The notes under the pieces were generated by a model. The model was not told the origin of the DNA. It worked only from the letters and a program-made list of their open reading frames with translations, and ran no database searches. Below are positions 37,881-50,412 of a stretch of 64,000 bases of DNA, one piece after another. The translations under genes and the position numbers were made by a program. This stretch comes from Anseranas semipalmata (lineage: Eukaryota; Chordata; Aves; Anseriformes; Anseranatidae). Location of the stretch: NCBI GenBank assembly GCA_013399115.1, contig VXAA01001093.1, forward strand, positions 1,462 to 65,461, in the 5' to 3' direction. Position 1 is the first letter of the stretch. The number at the start of each line of letters is the position of its first letter.

Positions 37881-40800
37881 TATAGGCAGGTAGCGTGAGG
37901 AGGCCAGCACAGTGTGGGAACCAGATACTGCTGCAAGTTTCAGCCCACACTCCAAAGTTCTGCTGGCTTAAATGTGCAAACTGCATCTAAAAATCTTACC
38001 TTAAGCCAACATAACTGGCTAACAGAGACTGTGCTATAGACACAATTATACAAGGAGGTGTTCTTCTGCGTATCTTAACAATGTTTCAGAAGTAGATTTT
38101 GTAGTTCTGTTTGTTGCACCTTGATGACATAGAGGAAATTGTCTTTTTGTCGGTTTTAGCAACACTTCAAGATAGAAAATGCTTTGGTCTTCTTTCTGTC
38201 CATTGCAGAACCTTTCTATGGGTGATATATAAATGCTTACATAGTTTTAAAGGAAAAGAGAGTACTGATGACATGTATTTGGTGGAAGAAATTATATCTT
38301 CTTCTGTCCTTGTGCATTTTCCTGGCTCTAATCCTACATAAACATGTTTCTCTTTGCAGAAGATATAATAATATAAACCATACAGCATGTATTCATCTGT
38401 AAATGTCAAAATGCATTCCTCAAAGTGACAAAGGCTTTATTTTTTCCCATATAATTGGGATATATACAGTATTAACTGGCCAAGGATGGGCTTTTTCAGA
38501 GATTCTTGGGAACTGTTGTTCTCTTGGAAGTTCGTAAGAGTTATTTGGGGTTCAGCATCTTTCCATATCAGAGTTTGGAAGACAGAGGGGGAGTATGGCC
38601 TCACTGCAGCATGAGGTAAAGTTGATTTTATCAGTGGTAGGCCTGGTTACATTCTGGTTGTTAAAGGAATTGGAAAGCTGCGTGAAAGGGAACATAGCTC
38701 TGCTTTGTTAGCTGAAGCTCCCTCACTCATCAGATCAGCAGCATTTCCTGACCACAGCAACGCTGCCCTAGCTGCCTCTATGGTTGAAGCAGTGAATGGT
38801 CTCCTTTCTCTTCCAAACAACTCTTTTAGAGAGTTTAATTGGTGGATAATCAGCTTTTAACAAAAGAAATTGATTTACAGAGTGCTATCATAGGCAGGGT
38901 CCTGTATGTTACAAATCTCAACAAATAACAACAATTATGAAATCTTTTTTATAGGCATTTTTTTCTTCCTTTAGAATCCAAGTCTATCTAGTCATGCCTG
39001 ATTTGCACTGTTACGTATTCAATACATTTTTCCTTCCCTGAAATAAGCATTCAAGGCATATGCTTTTATCCTGCTCATGGGAATACTTCTTCCCAGACAG
39101 CTCTCTTGTGAGATTTTCATGGAATAGCATGTAGAAAGTGATTTTCTGCACAAATGCCTTAGCAAACCCAGAAAGTTGAAATTAGCAGATTTCCTTCAAT
39201 TCTGAGGTCATATTAGCATTTGAAGAGACAATGAGAGGCCAGGCTTCATACACTAGTTGCTCTTTATAAATATATATATATATATAAAATAAAAAATAAT
39301 AATAAAATAAAAGCTTTGGGAGTTGAATTCAGTCTCCTAGTTTCCAGTTTAACAATATTAAGGATAATATGAACAATCACATGTGCCTTGAAATCTGTCC
39401 TTAATTCCTAACAGTCTTGCTTGCAGTAGAGGTGCTATCCTTTGCTAGGCCTATAGCCTTCCAGTGAGACTTCATTAAGTTTGTACTAAGATGACATGCA
39501 AAGGAAAGATTTGTATTCTACAACATTAATTCAGGGGAAAAAAAATAGAAAAAAAAAAGCCATTGTCTCTTTAATTATTTTTTTTTAATTGACTACCAGC
39601 CTGCTTATCAGAAACTTCTTGATTTACTTCACAAAATTACAAAATCTATTCATGAAGCTCCTTTATTTGGTCTTTCTTCAGAGTTTGACTTACATGATGT
39701 CCCCAGAAAATCTGAATACAAAAGCATCACGAACTTGCACTCTCAGCATATTGCTGAAGTTCAGAGCTCTGTACAGCTTATTTGGCTCTCTGCATAATGC
39801 CCTGTTTGGCAAAGATAGTGAGATAATATGTCCCATTTACACATAGTGTTCTGAGATTTTGGTGAAGGACAGAGTGGGAGTATTTCGGAGGATGTTGTGA
39901 TAATAGTTGACCTTGCATGCAGCAGCCAAGGACATAAATAAGCTGCAAGAGTTGTAAGGTACACAGGAAAGGAAACACAAAACTGGAGAAGGAGAGTTAA
40001 AATAAAAAGGGCAACAGAAAGTCAAGACCTTAAGATCTTTCACATCGAATAAGATCATTCTGCATATATATTCTTTTATTTGAAACTAATTTTCACAGGG
40101 ATCAAAGAACAGTTATTTCATCCTAGCCTCCCCTTCTGTTATTGTTTTTTGTCTCTAGTACTCTTCTCATCTTTTATTTTGCTTTTTTTTTTTTAATCTT
40201 TCTACTTTTCAGTTTTGAGGGATATTTTTGAAGCTGTATGTAACATGATACTTTCGTGTTTGCCTGTCCAACTTGGTAGCCTCTGAACTATTAAAGGTTA
40301 ATCAAGAGTTTAGATTACCAGGTGTTGCTTCAGGTGAGTATATAATTACAGGGAAAGCAAGCGTTTTATCTGTAAATTTTCAAAATTATTTGTGTCATTA
40401 TCCAGCAACGAAAGAGAGAGAAAGAAGTGATTGCCTGTTAGGGGGTCACGTGTCAGTCTTACTGGAGAAAATATTTACAGTTGTAATGTCCTTACAAATA
40501 GTAAGCTTGCTAGTTAATATATTTTGTATTGGATCAGCAAGTCACTACTAAGCATACAGGATTTGCAATAGAAAAGAGAGGTAACACCCAGCATGTTATT
40601 TATTTTCCTTTAGGCATGTTGGCAAGTATTCTCCTTAAGAGCACAGGGTACAGGCAATAAAAGAAGGCCACAAACTGCAACAGAGGTCAATACAAATTGA
40701 AATTACACTAAATGTTCAAAAGAACATTTGTGTCAAACACACATTGTCAAGTATCCATAATTTTTTCTCACACTGAGAATGTCAAAACTATTGCCAGAAG

Positions 40801-43339
40801 CTGACAGAAGTTTTCTGGAAAAACAACACCTGAATAATAGCTCTAATGTCTTCTGCATGCCCATAAAAGTCAAATTTTGTGAAGTCCTGACCACAGGACT
40901 TTTAAAATCAATTTCTTGATGTGTGTCAGTTTGTACAGAAAAAAAAAAATAAATCAAGTACATAAATTGCTAAATTTTGAAAATCTGCACACAGACAAAA
41001 TTCTTAGCCTAAAATTCCTGATACTCTATCTCTCAAGTAAAAGAAAATATGTTTTCTGCTTTGTTAGAATACATAACTCAAGCATTTTAAAGAATTCTAA
41101 CTTGTGATCAGAGGTTGAATTTTGGTCCAGGCCTTTAATATCTTTGAAACATAGACATTTCTGGAATATTAAGTATGTTATAATCTTCAGTAGTTTTCTA
41201 CAGAGGATCACGGCTAGAATGAATGCTGACACTGTCTTTTTCTTGCACATGTACAGTAAGTGAAGTACATGAAGCGTACAGCCAATGCTCCAAAGGGACA
41301 TTAAATGCATGTATCATGCCTTTAAAATACTTGCTTTATTCATTTATTAATTGATGTAAATGACTTATTTTTGTAATGATGTTTATTAATTTAAAGTGAA
41401 GTGCTTCCATGTATGTCTTGGAAGTGTCCTTTTGGAATCCCAGCAGAAGCTGCTGCACATTTCATTATTCAAACCTGCTCTACTTCTGCTTTAGGTTGCC
41501 CGTCGTCCTCTGTGAATTCATGCTCTATCTGTTGCATTCTTCTTCTTTTTTTTTTTTTTTTTTTTTTTTGGATAAAAGATGTCCCTTTGCTCTTTCTGAT
41601 CTGGATATGAGGATTTGCTAGTGGAAAGTCAAGAAGCTCAATTAAAATCAAGAACATGTGCCTTGATGTGTTACAGACTGTACATTGTTATTTGCTTTTG
41701 GAAGTAAAGCAGGGCTATGCTCATTTAGCACTGGAAAAGGAAACATGAAATTCTTGCTTTAGCACAAACCAAGGAATTATGGTGAAACACTTGGTAGAAT
41801 TCGGCCCACAAAAAATGGAGAAGTAGAAAAGCTTCATTTAGTCCCTTTGTCAATAGTAAACAAAGAGTAGTAATCCAAGCAAAAAACAGCCACTTTCAAC
41901 CAAGACCAATCCTTCACTTCAGGAGATGAGAACAAGATGATATTGTCCTCTCTTCTGCTGTCATCCAGAAACTTTCCTCAAAGCTTCCTGAGTCCTTCCC
42001 AGAGCCATTCCTGACTATTGCTCATCCTCCCACTGAGCCTTCTTTTTCATGCTGATATTCTTTCAAGTCACTCTTTGCAGCTCAGATGTGACCTTTGCAG
42101 CTCTGGCTCACGATAGCAGAGAACTAATTTATTTATTTCTTATTTCCAGTTGTTTAAGCTCTGTCTCTGTTTTAAATGCAGTAGTTAAAAGCTCAAATTT
42201 TCCTGAATCCAAAATGAGCAATGGGCAGCATCTGAAAGGGTTCTAAATACGAAAAGAAAATTGAATTCATCATTTAGCAGCACTAATTAAAATTTTTGTT
42301 TGTTCAGTGCCTTCGTTGTTTATTTTAATATTAATATTTTATTAGGCATTGAGAAAAAAACTGCAGTCCTTAGTAAAATGCAAATTCACTTTTGTTGCTT
42401 TAAATAAAAATGCAAATTCCTTCTTCCCACTTATCTCTTCAAAAAGAGAACACAGCAATAAAAAGGGAAAAAATTCTTTCCACCACCTGCACTTCCTTCT
42501 CTAGCCTTGGCCACACAGGAAAGTTACATAGGTATAAACCAAAATGATGAATTAAAATGACCTTTCTAAATAGGTGAAAATCTGTTTGTGGACACCATTT
42601 TCATTAGAATAGTGTATTTTATGGCTCATCTGGGACCAGATTTATGAATGAAATCAGCTTTGCACTGATACAAAGCCATGGACATATGAACACAGATGCA
42701 GAGGTCAAGGCATAAACCAAATCACCGTACTTCATGCAAAGAAAAAAATCTCATATTAGCCCTCATTTAGGGCACTGTGGATGTCTGCCACTTCAAGATG
42801 CTGCTTCATGACTCTAAAGAGTTTGAATCTCTTTAGGATGAGGATATCAACCCTTGTCAAAAATTAATCTATTCATATCCTTGAAGATTAAAGGATCGGT
42901 ACTGCAGTTACAGAGGCAATTTTAGTTTAACATGAAGACACAGATCTAACCTTAAATTGTATAGATTACGACTAAATTGTGTTGGTAGTGGCAACATAAA
43001 ACTAGTGATAGACTAATCTACTCTACTTATGTGAAATACCTAGATTTCACTTTCACATTTTCACATTCTTTTCTTTTTCACTGTCTGTGCAGGTGTCTAT
43101 CACAGTATAACTATCAGCTTTGACATATTAGCAAGTGACCGGGTGACAATATGTTACCAGGCATCAGCGACTCTGTGATAACTGTACATTGTGCATGCTC
43201 CATTTCCTCATGATAAATGTGAGGTATTTGATTCAGGTTACCCTTCAATAAGGAGGGTAAGCTTCTTGACATGTGCAGAGGATGCTGCAGAGTAAGATTA
43301 TGCGTAAGAACATCAGAGCAACTGATTCACAGGACTATA

Positions 43340-44130
43340 TTTGTGTGTTAAAGCTTTATGCCAGATTGAAATCCAATTTAAGTTAAATCAGTGCAATTCT
43401 GCCCTGCAGGTGGGACATTAAGATTAGTGCATTAGTACACAATAAAAGCTATACTGGTACAATCCATGATTTAAACAGTCACCCAGTGTAAGTAGGCATA
43501 TATTAGTTCAATCCTATATGGAAAAGGAATGTCACACCAGTTTAAGGTCAAATTGCATTAGAGGTTTTACCAGCATAGCTATATTAGCCAAAAGCCTGAC
43601 AGTGCACACTCTGGTTTACACAGCTATAGTATTAAAAGCACCTAAAAGCATGTAAAGAAGCAGTTAAGCCAAGAATATCAAGCTTTTGCCAGCAGCCATC
43701 TACATTCAAAGATGCTACATTTCTGGTCAGTCTAGATATAATATCCCTAAGTGAAACAGTATGAAGGCAGAAATGCTAGTTCAAAGGCCAGAAAAAAAAA
43801 ATATTTTGATGGGATATGTTATTCTGTTAAAGGAGCTGACTTAAGCTGTACCTGCAAGGAAAGCTATTTTATCAGAGTTGCCTATTTCTGTACTACAAAG
43901 GAGTGGCTGGTGTAATTCTGTCAGTGCAGCCCTTATCACCAAACCTGTTAAGTACAGCCAGGCTCTCAAGATAACTTATTTATCATAGGAAGAGGAAAGG
44001 TGTGCAGGAGTAAAGTATACTGGCTGGAGTACAGTTCTGCTAACTTAAGTTGCCTTCTCAAGAGGAGCATTTTGCTTGTCATATCCCAGAACAAAACACT
44101 CCTGTAGTAGCCCTGACCTTAGAAAACTTT
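43340..44130. repeat. Cluster of degraded ancient amniote repeats
   Basis: Phrases such as AATTTAAGTTAAATCAGTGC (near 43376-43395), GGTTTTACCAGCATAGCTAT (near 43563-43583) and GGCTGGTGTAATTCTGTCAG (near 43907-43925) resemble hAT/MITE-like elements I recall in turtle, crocodile and bird genomes. No terminal repeat, target duplication or transposase can be defined, so the number of copies and their limits are uncertain. Confidence 0.4.
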
Positions 44131-46275
44131 TTACTGCTTAAGTGGTCTTATCAGGGCTTATACCAACTATATACTAAAAATATAACTCAAAATGTTAAAG
44201 TACTAACTGCAGCAGCTATGTAAAATTGCATTAAAAAAAAGTCTTTGTGTAGACCAATATTGAGGCTCCAAATATTTTTCTTTGGAAATTATGATTGAAT
44301 TTTATTGTAGATTAGCACTTAAGTGTTCTGCTCTGGTCCTGGTGGTTAACTTCATGTGTAATATAGGCCATTTGTAACTTGTTCTTTACTGTAATAAATA
44401 AAGATCTTATCTTGATGAGATCTGAGAAAGGACTTGGAGCTTCTGATCTCCTCTGCTGTGTTCTGCTTTGCCTGAGGTCATACTCATGTGCTGCATCCTA
44501 AGAATTCCAAATTTATGTTAAAATTCTCTACAAAGCAAGTTTCACAAATATATATATGTGTGTATATAGATAGGGAGGACACAGAGAAAATAATAAAATG
44601 AGTTTTTTTAAGATAAATATTTCATTTAATTGCAATGGTTGAAAAGAAGGCTGAAAGCAAACATCTCTTCAGATGCACCTGCTTAATTTGGGATTTTGGC
44701 AAGAAATTGCACTTTTGTGTATTTCTTCCTCATTTCTATCCAAGATTTACCACCTATTGTTTTCATCAGCATTTCTTCTCAGGACTCCTGCCCTTCACAG
44801 TTTTTTCCTGGTCTGAAAGTGCCAGAATAATCTAACAAAGTTATTACTCCAGGTGACTTTTATTTAGTTTTTCTGGGAGATGATCTACTTTCTCTCAGTT
44901 CCCACATTTATTAAGTTCAAAAGAGAGACGTCCTCTGTCTTCAACGGAATAGACAGACAGGGCCTTGTACTTATTCTATCTCTTTGAAAAAAATCACCTA
45001 ATACAATGATTCACTGATCTTGACATTTCTAACTTATACCTGAGAAGTATTTATAATTGACTGTATAAAACTGAAGAGTTACTATATTTTCATATATATC
45101 CCATACCTCAGAAAACTTACATTCCTGTAAAAGCATTGACATTTAAAGTGATGCTTACATTTAGATAACCTGTACAAAATCAGAAGCTCAGGTGGGGGAC
45201 TTTTTGGAAAGAGGGAGGGCTCAGTGGTAGTCATCTTGTCCTTCTTTCAGTTCAGATACATTAAAATGCTGTACTTGCCAACCACTATTGCTTGGGTCTT
45301 TGGTCAATAATAATGGATTAGTGTATTTCACATGCTGCTAAGGAGATCACATCACGGGAAAATTTAATATTGTGAAAAATGCAGGAACTATTTGTACTTT
45401 GATATTCTTAAGAACTATTTATTGAGTTTGTAAACATTTTTTGTGTAACTATTCTTCAGTTGAGCTTTGTGTTGAGTGGATAACATTTTCCCCAGGAAGG
45501 AAGTCTGGAAAATGTGGAAGAATGAGTTCATTGACAACAACAAACAGACTCTTCAACAAAATTTAGCCACTACTGTGTTTTCTTTTATATTTAAAACGCT
45601 GTCATGGAGAAAGTGGCTTTTGTGTGTGTGTGTTGTTTGTGGTGTTGTTGTTGTTTAAATCATAAATAAATTTTGGGCAGACATGCTACAGAATCTAAAC
45701 CAATGGGAATGTGCATCCTAACCTGGAACAGTTGTAACAGCCTTGCCAACTGGGGAGTCCCAGTGTGTAGAACAACAGCTTTAATTATGTCCATTCTATC
45801 AACTTCTAGGTAGTGGCTTTAGGGCTCTATTGTTAAAAAAAAAAAAAGGCAGCAAATATTACTTGTTGAATCATTTCAAAGTTAACAATAACATTAATAG
45901 CTTAAGTCCTTTGCCAGGGATTCACTACAGAATCATTCATAGTTTTCCTCTCTGAAGACACTTGAGATAACTGAGGTAAATCCTTACATGATTTGTAAGC
46001 TGATTTGTAAAACACTCACTTGAGAGAGAGCAAAAATGTATGCAGATCTATGCAAAAATAAGGGAAGATACTTTTTTTTTTTTTACCTTACACAGCATAA
46101 AATGGAACTTTTCCCTAGTGAAAAGCTAGTCCATGTACATTTGGGGTTGATATTCTTTTTCTTGAGGTTTTAGAGATAGTCTGTGACTAGAACAACATGC
46201 TAGCTGCTACTGACCAGTAAATTGAGAACACTTTTCTGATATCAGTCCTGTTCACATACCTATCCCTACACTGTT
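44131..46275. other. AT-rich non-coding DNA, no gene seen
   Basis: No coding exon is recognised. Small TA/TG tracts lie near 44548-44570, TG and GTT tracts near 45620-45655, an A run near 45836-45847 and a T run near 46072-46084. Confidence 0.5.
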
Positions 46276-46619
46276 CATGGGATCAGGAAGGAATGTTTTC
46301 CCACCACAGGTCACTAGGGATCTTCATGTGTATATCTGATTTCTCGCACTGTGGGGTATGAGTCCTCTAGTAGGATTAGCCAGGCATATCATACTTTTTC
46401 CCAGTTATTCCCAGCTACTGCTAGGGTTCAGAGGAACTGTGGCACCTTAGTTTCTGGCCTTGCCCGTAACAAGTTAATCACCTGCAGATCAAAACAATTC
46501 AGTCCAGTCAAAATATTAGATTCTAAACGGGCAAATGGATGACATTTAATAAGCTGTGATATTCCAGAGGTCAGACTAGATGATCAAATGCTCTTTCTGG
46601 CATTAAACTGTCTGAAATC
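46276..46619 (+). mobile_element. Ancient CR1/L3-like LINE 3' end
   Basis: TCATGGGATCAGGAAGGAAT at the left and CCAGAGGTCAGACTAGATGA then TCTTTCTGGCATTAAACTGT at the right are hallmark words of an old CR1/L3-like 3' end found across amniotes, on +. The middle is heavily diverged and non-coding. It is clearly older than the octamer-bearing CR1 copies at 33896 and 61675. The element ends near TGTCTGAAATCA instead of the usual short terminal repeat. Confidence 0.65.
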
Positions 46620-49341
46620 AATGACACATGAGGAAGCAGTGGTGGTAAAGTGAGTTAGACATACTTTCCATTAAAAAAAGCAGAAGTTTCACGTACTCTT
46701 CAGAATCCTTCAGTTCAAGGAGAGAAAATATAGGCTACTTAAAACTTATGTGAGAATTAAATGGTATAATTTTTTAATTCAAGTTCCATAGAATTAAACT
46801 ACAGCATATTTTACATGAGCACAGTTAAAGGTAAAACATAACCCTTAATCTCTTAAGAATGTGTTTAACAGTCCAGAGAGTTTAATGGTATCTTTTTCCC
46901 TCAGCAATTTTGGCTCAACCAAATGCTTAACATGGTTTTTGGCCATACAAGTCAATTTTATACTAATGGCAATGTGGAGAGATAAATGCCCTTTAATTAC
47001 AGGGTACTGTGACATTAGTCTTGTAAAAAGCCAAGATGCCACTAATAGAAAGAATTTTGGCAGGCTACATTAGTTAGGAAAAAAATAATTTTGTCTGAAT
47101 GTACTGTCTGTCTATATGATCAGCCTTTAGAGTCCTTTTAAGCCAATGTCTGCCAGTTGTGATTGAAAGCAAATGTGTGAAAATGTAGTAGCAATACAAC
47201 CTGTTCAAAGTGATGACAGTTTGTTTGTGAATTACAAAACAGAAGATAAACAACAACAAAAAAACATAGATATCGGGTATGAGATAATCAGAATTTTATC
47301 ACATCCTATATGCATATTACAGTTATGGTATGTTTAATTGAAAGGTAACTTTTTTTATGCTTTATAGAGAGGACAAAATATTTTGAGTTGTAAAATGCCT
47401 GAATAATTTACCCAATGTCAAATTGTTTCCGAAGATGCAGGCAGTTTTTAATCTACCTCTACTCCACTGTAAAATTCATGTTCAATTAACTCAAGGAAGT
47501 CTCAGGGAAACAAACCAGACAGTTAAGAGGCTGAAGAAGCCAGTGCTTCCTCATGCATATTACTTCTCAGGTGTATGATGAACAGAAATTAACCTGTGAT
47601 GAGTTCAAGGGTGTCCTCATGCTCTGAGCCTCACCAAGCCTAGCCTGTTTCTTTCTGTAATGGGGACCTCTCATTACGCTAGCAGTGTTGCTGCTATCAT
47701 GCAGTGTACACGTGGCAGGACAGCTTCACTTGAACTTCTCAAAAGCCACAGGTTAGTCTTACACAAATAAATCAGCTTGATTTAGTGGCTACTGAATTTC
47801 TTATGTATGTCAATTGAAGATTCCTGTAGTTCTTCTATAGTAACAGTCAATCATTTGATTTACAGTTAAGATTTTCATAGTACCACTTTGCAAGATGGCC
47901 ATTGCACACAATGAAATTCCATTCCTTTTATCATACCTATCTATTCTATTCTATTCTAAAAAAAAAAAAAAATTACAAAAATCTAATCTACTAACTGTAA
48001 AAGTATTAATTTTTTTCCCCCTATGAAAATACATGTTTGGATATATGAAAAGGTAAAAGACATCTTTGGCACAAAGATCTGTACAAGATCTGGGGGTCTT
48101 GCTTCCAAAGCATTAGGGACTCTGAATCTACAAAATAAATTGTCTACACAGGGTTGTTGGTTTGGTTTTTTTTGTTTTGGTTTTGTTGTTGTTTTGTTTT
48201 GTTTTATTTTGTGCATTGTTGTTTCCTGAGTTTCCTTCTTTTAAGTGGCTGAAATTTACTAAAGCATTGCAATCTGAGGCAGATACTTAACATGAATGTT
48301 TCAAACCTCTGTCATTCATATTTAGGAAGGTTACAAAAACCTGAAATTAAGATTTTATGATAGAAAGTATTAGACAACTTTAAATTTTCTGTCACTGAAG
48401 CAAACTTTAAGCTGTCACTTGATTAATAACTGTAGAGTTAATATGTATGCAGAAGACATAAAGAGAATCAATCAGCTCTCCATGGACTCTTTTGAATGGC
48501 TTAGTAGCTTTGGCATAAATTTATAATATGCTGTTGCTTTTTGAAATGCTGTACACATGAAAGAAGGCTGGGGCAATGATCCTGCCCCACTTATAAAATC
48601 ATTCTTTTTTTTTTTTTTTTTTTCATAGCTTTCAATGCTTCAGGAGTGGTTTTCAGGCTCTTTGGCTTTATGAGTCTGTTTCCTCCTGGCTTTCATTCCT
48701 TCAGACCCTAACTTAGGACAAACTGTTTCAGTAAACAAGAATATGATACTGCAAATGGAAGTCTGTATTTTTGGGTAAAATATAAGCAATGTAAAAACTG
48801 GGGCACAACTCCCAGCCTAAAAAATTCCCAGTTCTAAAGTCTGGAGAGTGTTTATTTTGTCATCACCTTTTTTATCAAGAATAGCCAACTTCTTTTTGTG
48901 CTGATGCTGTTAATAGGCAGAAATATATGAAATTGCATCTATTACTTATATACAAAAGGTCCAGTTTTGGTATCTGAGTGATTTGGCGTTTGTATACAAC
49001 TTAGATGTCTAACATTATAGATATCTGAAACTGTCTTAAGAATTTAAGGAAGCCTCAAGTGTCCAGATCTGTTCCACTTGCAAAATAAATCATATTTTAA
49101 AAAAATAATAATTTGTTTACATAAAGATTTGGTCTCTAGAGAAACAGTCAAGCTGGAAATGGATTAGCCATTTAAACAAGGCACTCTTCTGTGACTCATA
49201 AACTCCTGCAGGAGAGCTGCAAAACATAAAGTGCATGTCCAAATTAGCTCAAACTTATTTAGTCCAAACACTGAAAGGGCCAACTCTGCCCTAATATATT
49301 GTAGTTATTTTGAGTATTTCAAGTATGAATATCTTCCTGTC
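46620..49341. other. AT-rich non-coding DNA, no gene seen
   Basis: No exon is recognised. (TATTC)n followed by an A run lies near 47938-47973, a T/G-rich tract near 48150-48215 and a T run near 48604-48623. Confidence 0.5.
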
Positions 49342-50412
49342 TGTGGTGGTTTCACACCAATGGGCAGCTTGGCACCACCATGCTACTTTCTCACTCCCCA
49401 TCCTCAAAGGAAAATGGGGAGAAAATATGATGACAAAAGCTCATGGGTTGAGATATGGACAGGGAAATCACTCACTGATTACCGCCATGGAATTGCTATC
49501 ACAAGCTCCGCATAGGGAAGATTAATGTAATTTATTGTATTAAAACAAACTGGAGTGGTGAGAACTAAAAGCAAACTAAATAACCTTCCTGCACATCCAC
49601 TCTTTTCTACATTCCCCCCCTGAGCGGCGCAGGGGAACGGGGAATGGGGGCTGCGGTCAGTCCCTAACGCTGCGTCTCTGCCGCTCCTTCACGGTCACTC
49701 TCTGCCCCTGCTCCACATGGGGTCCCTCCCCCAGGATGCCGTCCTTCCCGAGCTGATACTGCGTGAGCTTCCCACAGGCTGCAGCTCTTCCAGAACTGCT
49801 CCCATATGGGTCCGTACCACGGGGCCCATCCCTCAGGACCAAACTGCTCCAACATGGCTCCCCCACGGGCGGCAGCTCCCGCCAGGCCTCCTGCTCCTGC
49901 GTGGGCTCCTCTCCACGGGCTGCAGCTCCGGCCCGGGGCCTGCTCCTGCGGGGGCTCCCATGGGCCGCAGCCTCCTTCAGGCCACATCCACCTGCTCCAT
50001 GGGGGCTCCTCCATGGCTGCAGCGTGGAGATCTGCTCCGTGTGGTGCCCATGGGCTGCAGGGGGACGGCCTGCTCCACCATGGGCCTCTCCACGGGCCGC
50101 AGGGGAACTTCTGCTGCGGCGCCTGGAGCCCCTCCTGCCCTCCTTCTGCACTGACCTGGGTGCCTGCAGGGCTGTTTCTCACCCCTCTCTCCCAGCTGCT
50201 GTGGCACAGCAGTTTGTTCCCTTCCTTAACTCTGCTCTCCCAGAGGCACAACCAGCGTCGCTCCCTGGCTCTGCTCTGGCCAGCGGTGGGTCCCTTTTGG
50301 AGCCGGCTGGAGCTGGCTCTGATCTGACCTGGGGCAGCTGCTGGGCTCTGCTCACAGAGGCCACCCCTGCAGCCCCCCTTCTGACAAAGCCTTGCCACAT
50401 AAACCCAGTACA
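49342..50412 (-). mobile_element. Long ERVL-type LTR (about 1.07 kb), likely solo
   Basis: Read on -, it starts TGTACTGGGTTTATGTGGCA at 50412 and ends at 49342 with GGTGTGAAACCACCACA, giving TG...CA ends. An AATAAA signal on - lies at 49531-49536, leaving a roughly 190-base 3' part and an unusually long U3. The G+C-rich U3 holds a ladder of imperfect 38-52 base repeats, listed separately. The 3' portion (GGGGAGTGAG... then GGTGTGAAACC) resembles the 3' end of the LTR at 21782, so the two families are probably related. No internal retroviral genes flank it. Open frames of up to 284 codons on - (49664-50518) and 220 on + are by-products of low A/T content and internal repetition. The target duplication was not found. 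Confidence 0.8.
49796..50117 (-). repeat. Imperfect tandem repeats inside the LTR U3
   Basis: CTGCTCC (CTGCTGC at the last) recurs on + at about 49796, 49844, 49891, 49940, 49992, 50032, 50070 and 50111. The spacings are 48, 47, 49, 52, 40, 38 and 41 bases. Between them recur CACGGGCTGCAG and GTGGGCTCCT-like words. In retroviral LTRs such arrays often carry enhancer sites; no binding factor is claimed here. Confidence 0.8.

Larger units (their letters stand above)
34016..43339. other. AT-rich non-coding DNA with candidate conserved blocks
   Basis: No gene is recognised. Simple repeats are a TA tract at about 39268-39286, a T run near 40181-40194 and T24 at 41546-41569. Two repeat-poor blocks, 36540-36853 and 37060-37880, are listed separately; 38690-38900 looks similar. 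Near 37630-37690 (CCAATCCTGCA, then GTCAATGGG) a faint remnant of an amniote repeat may be present. ATGCAAAT-type octamers occur at about 42379 and 42409. Confidence 0.45.
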
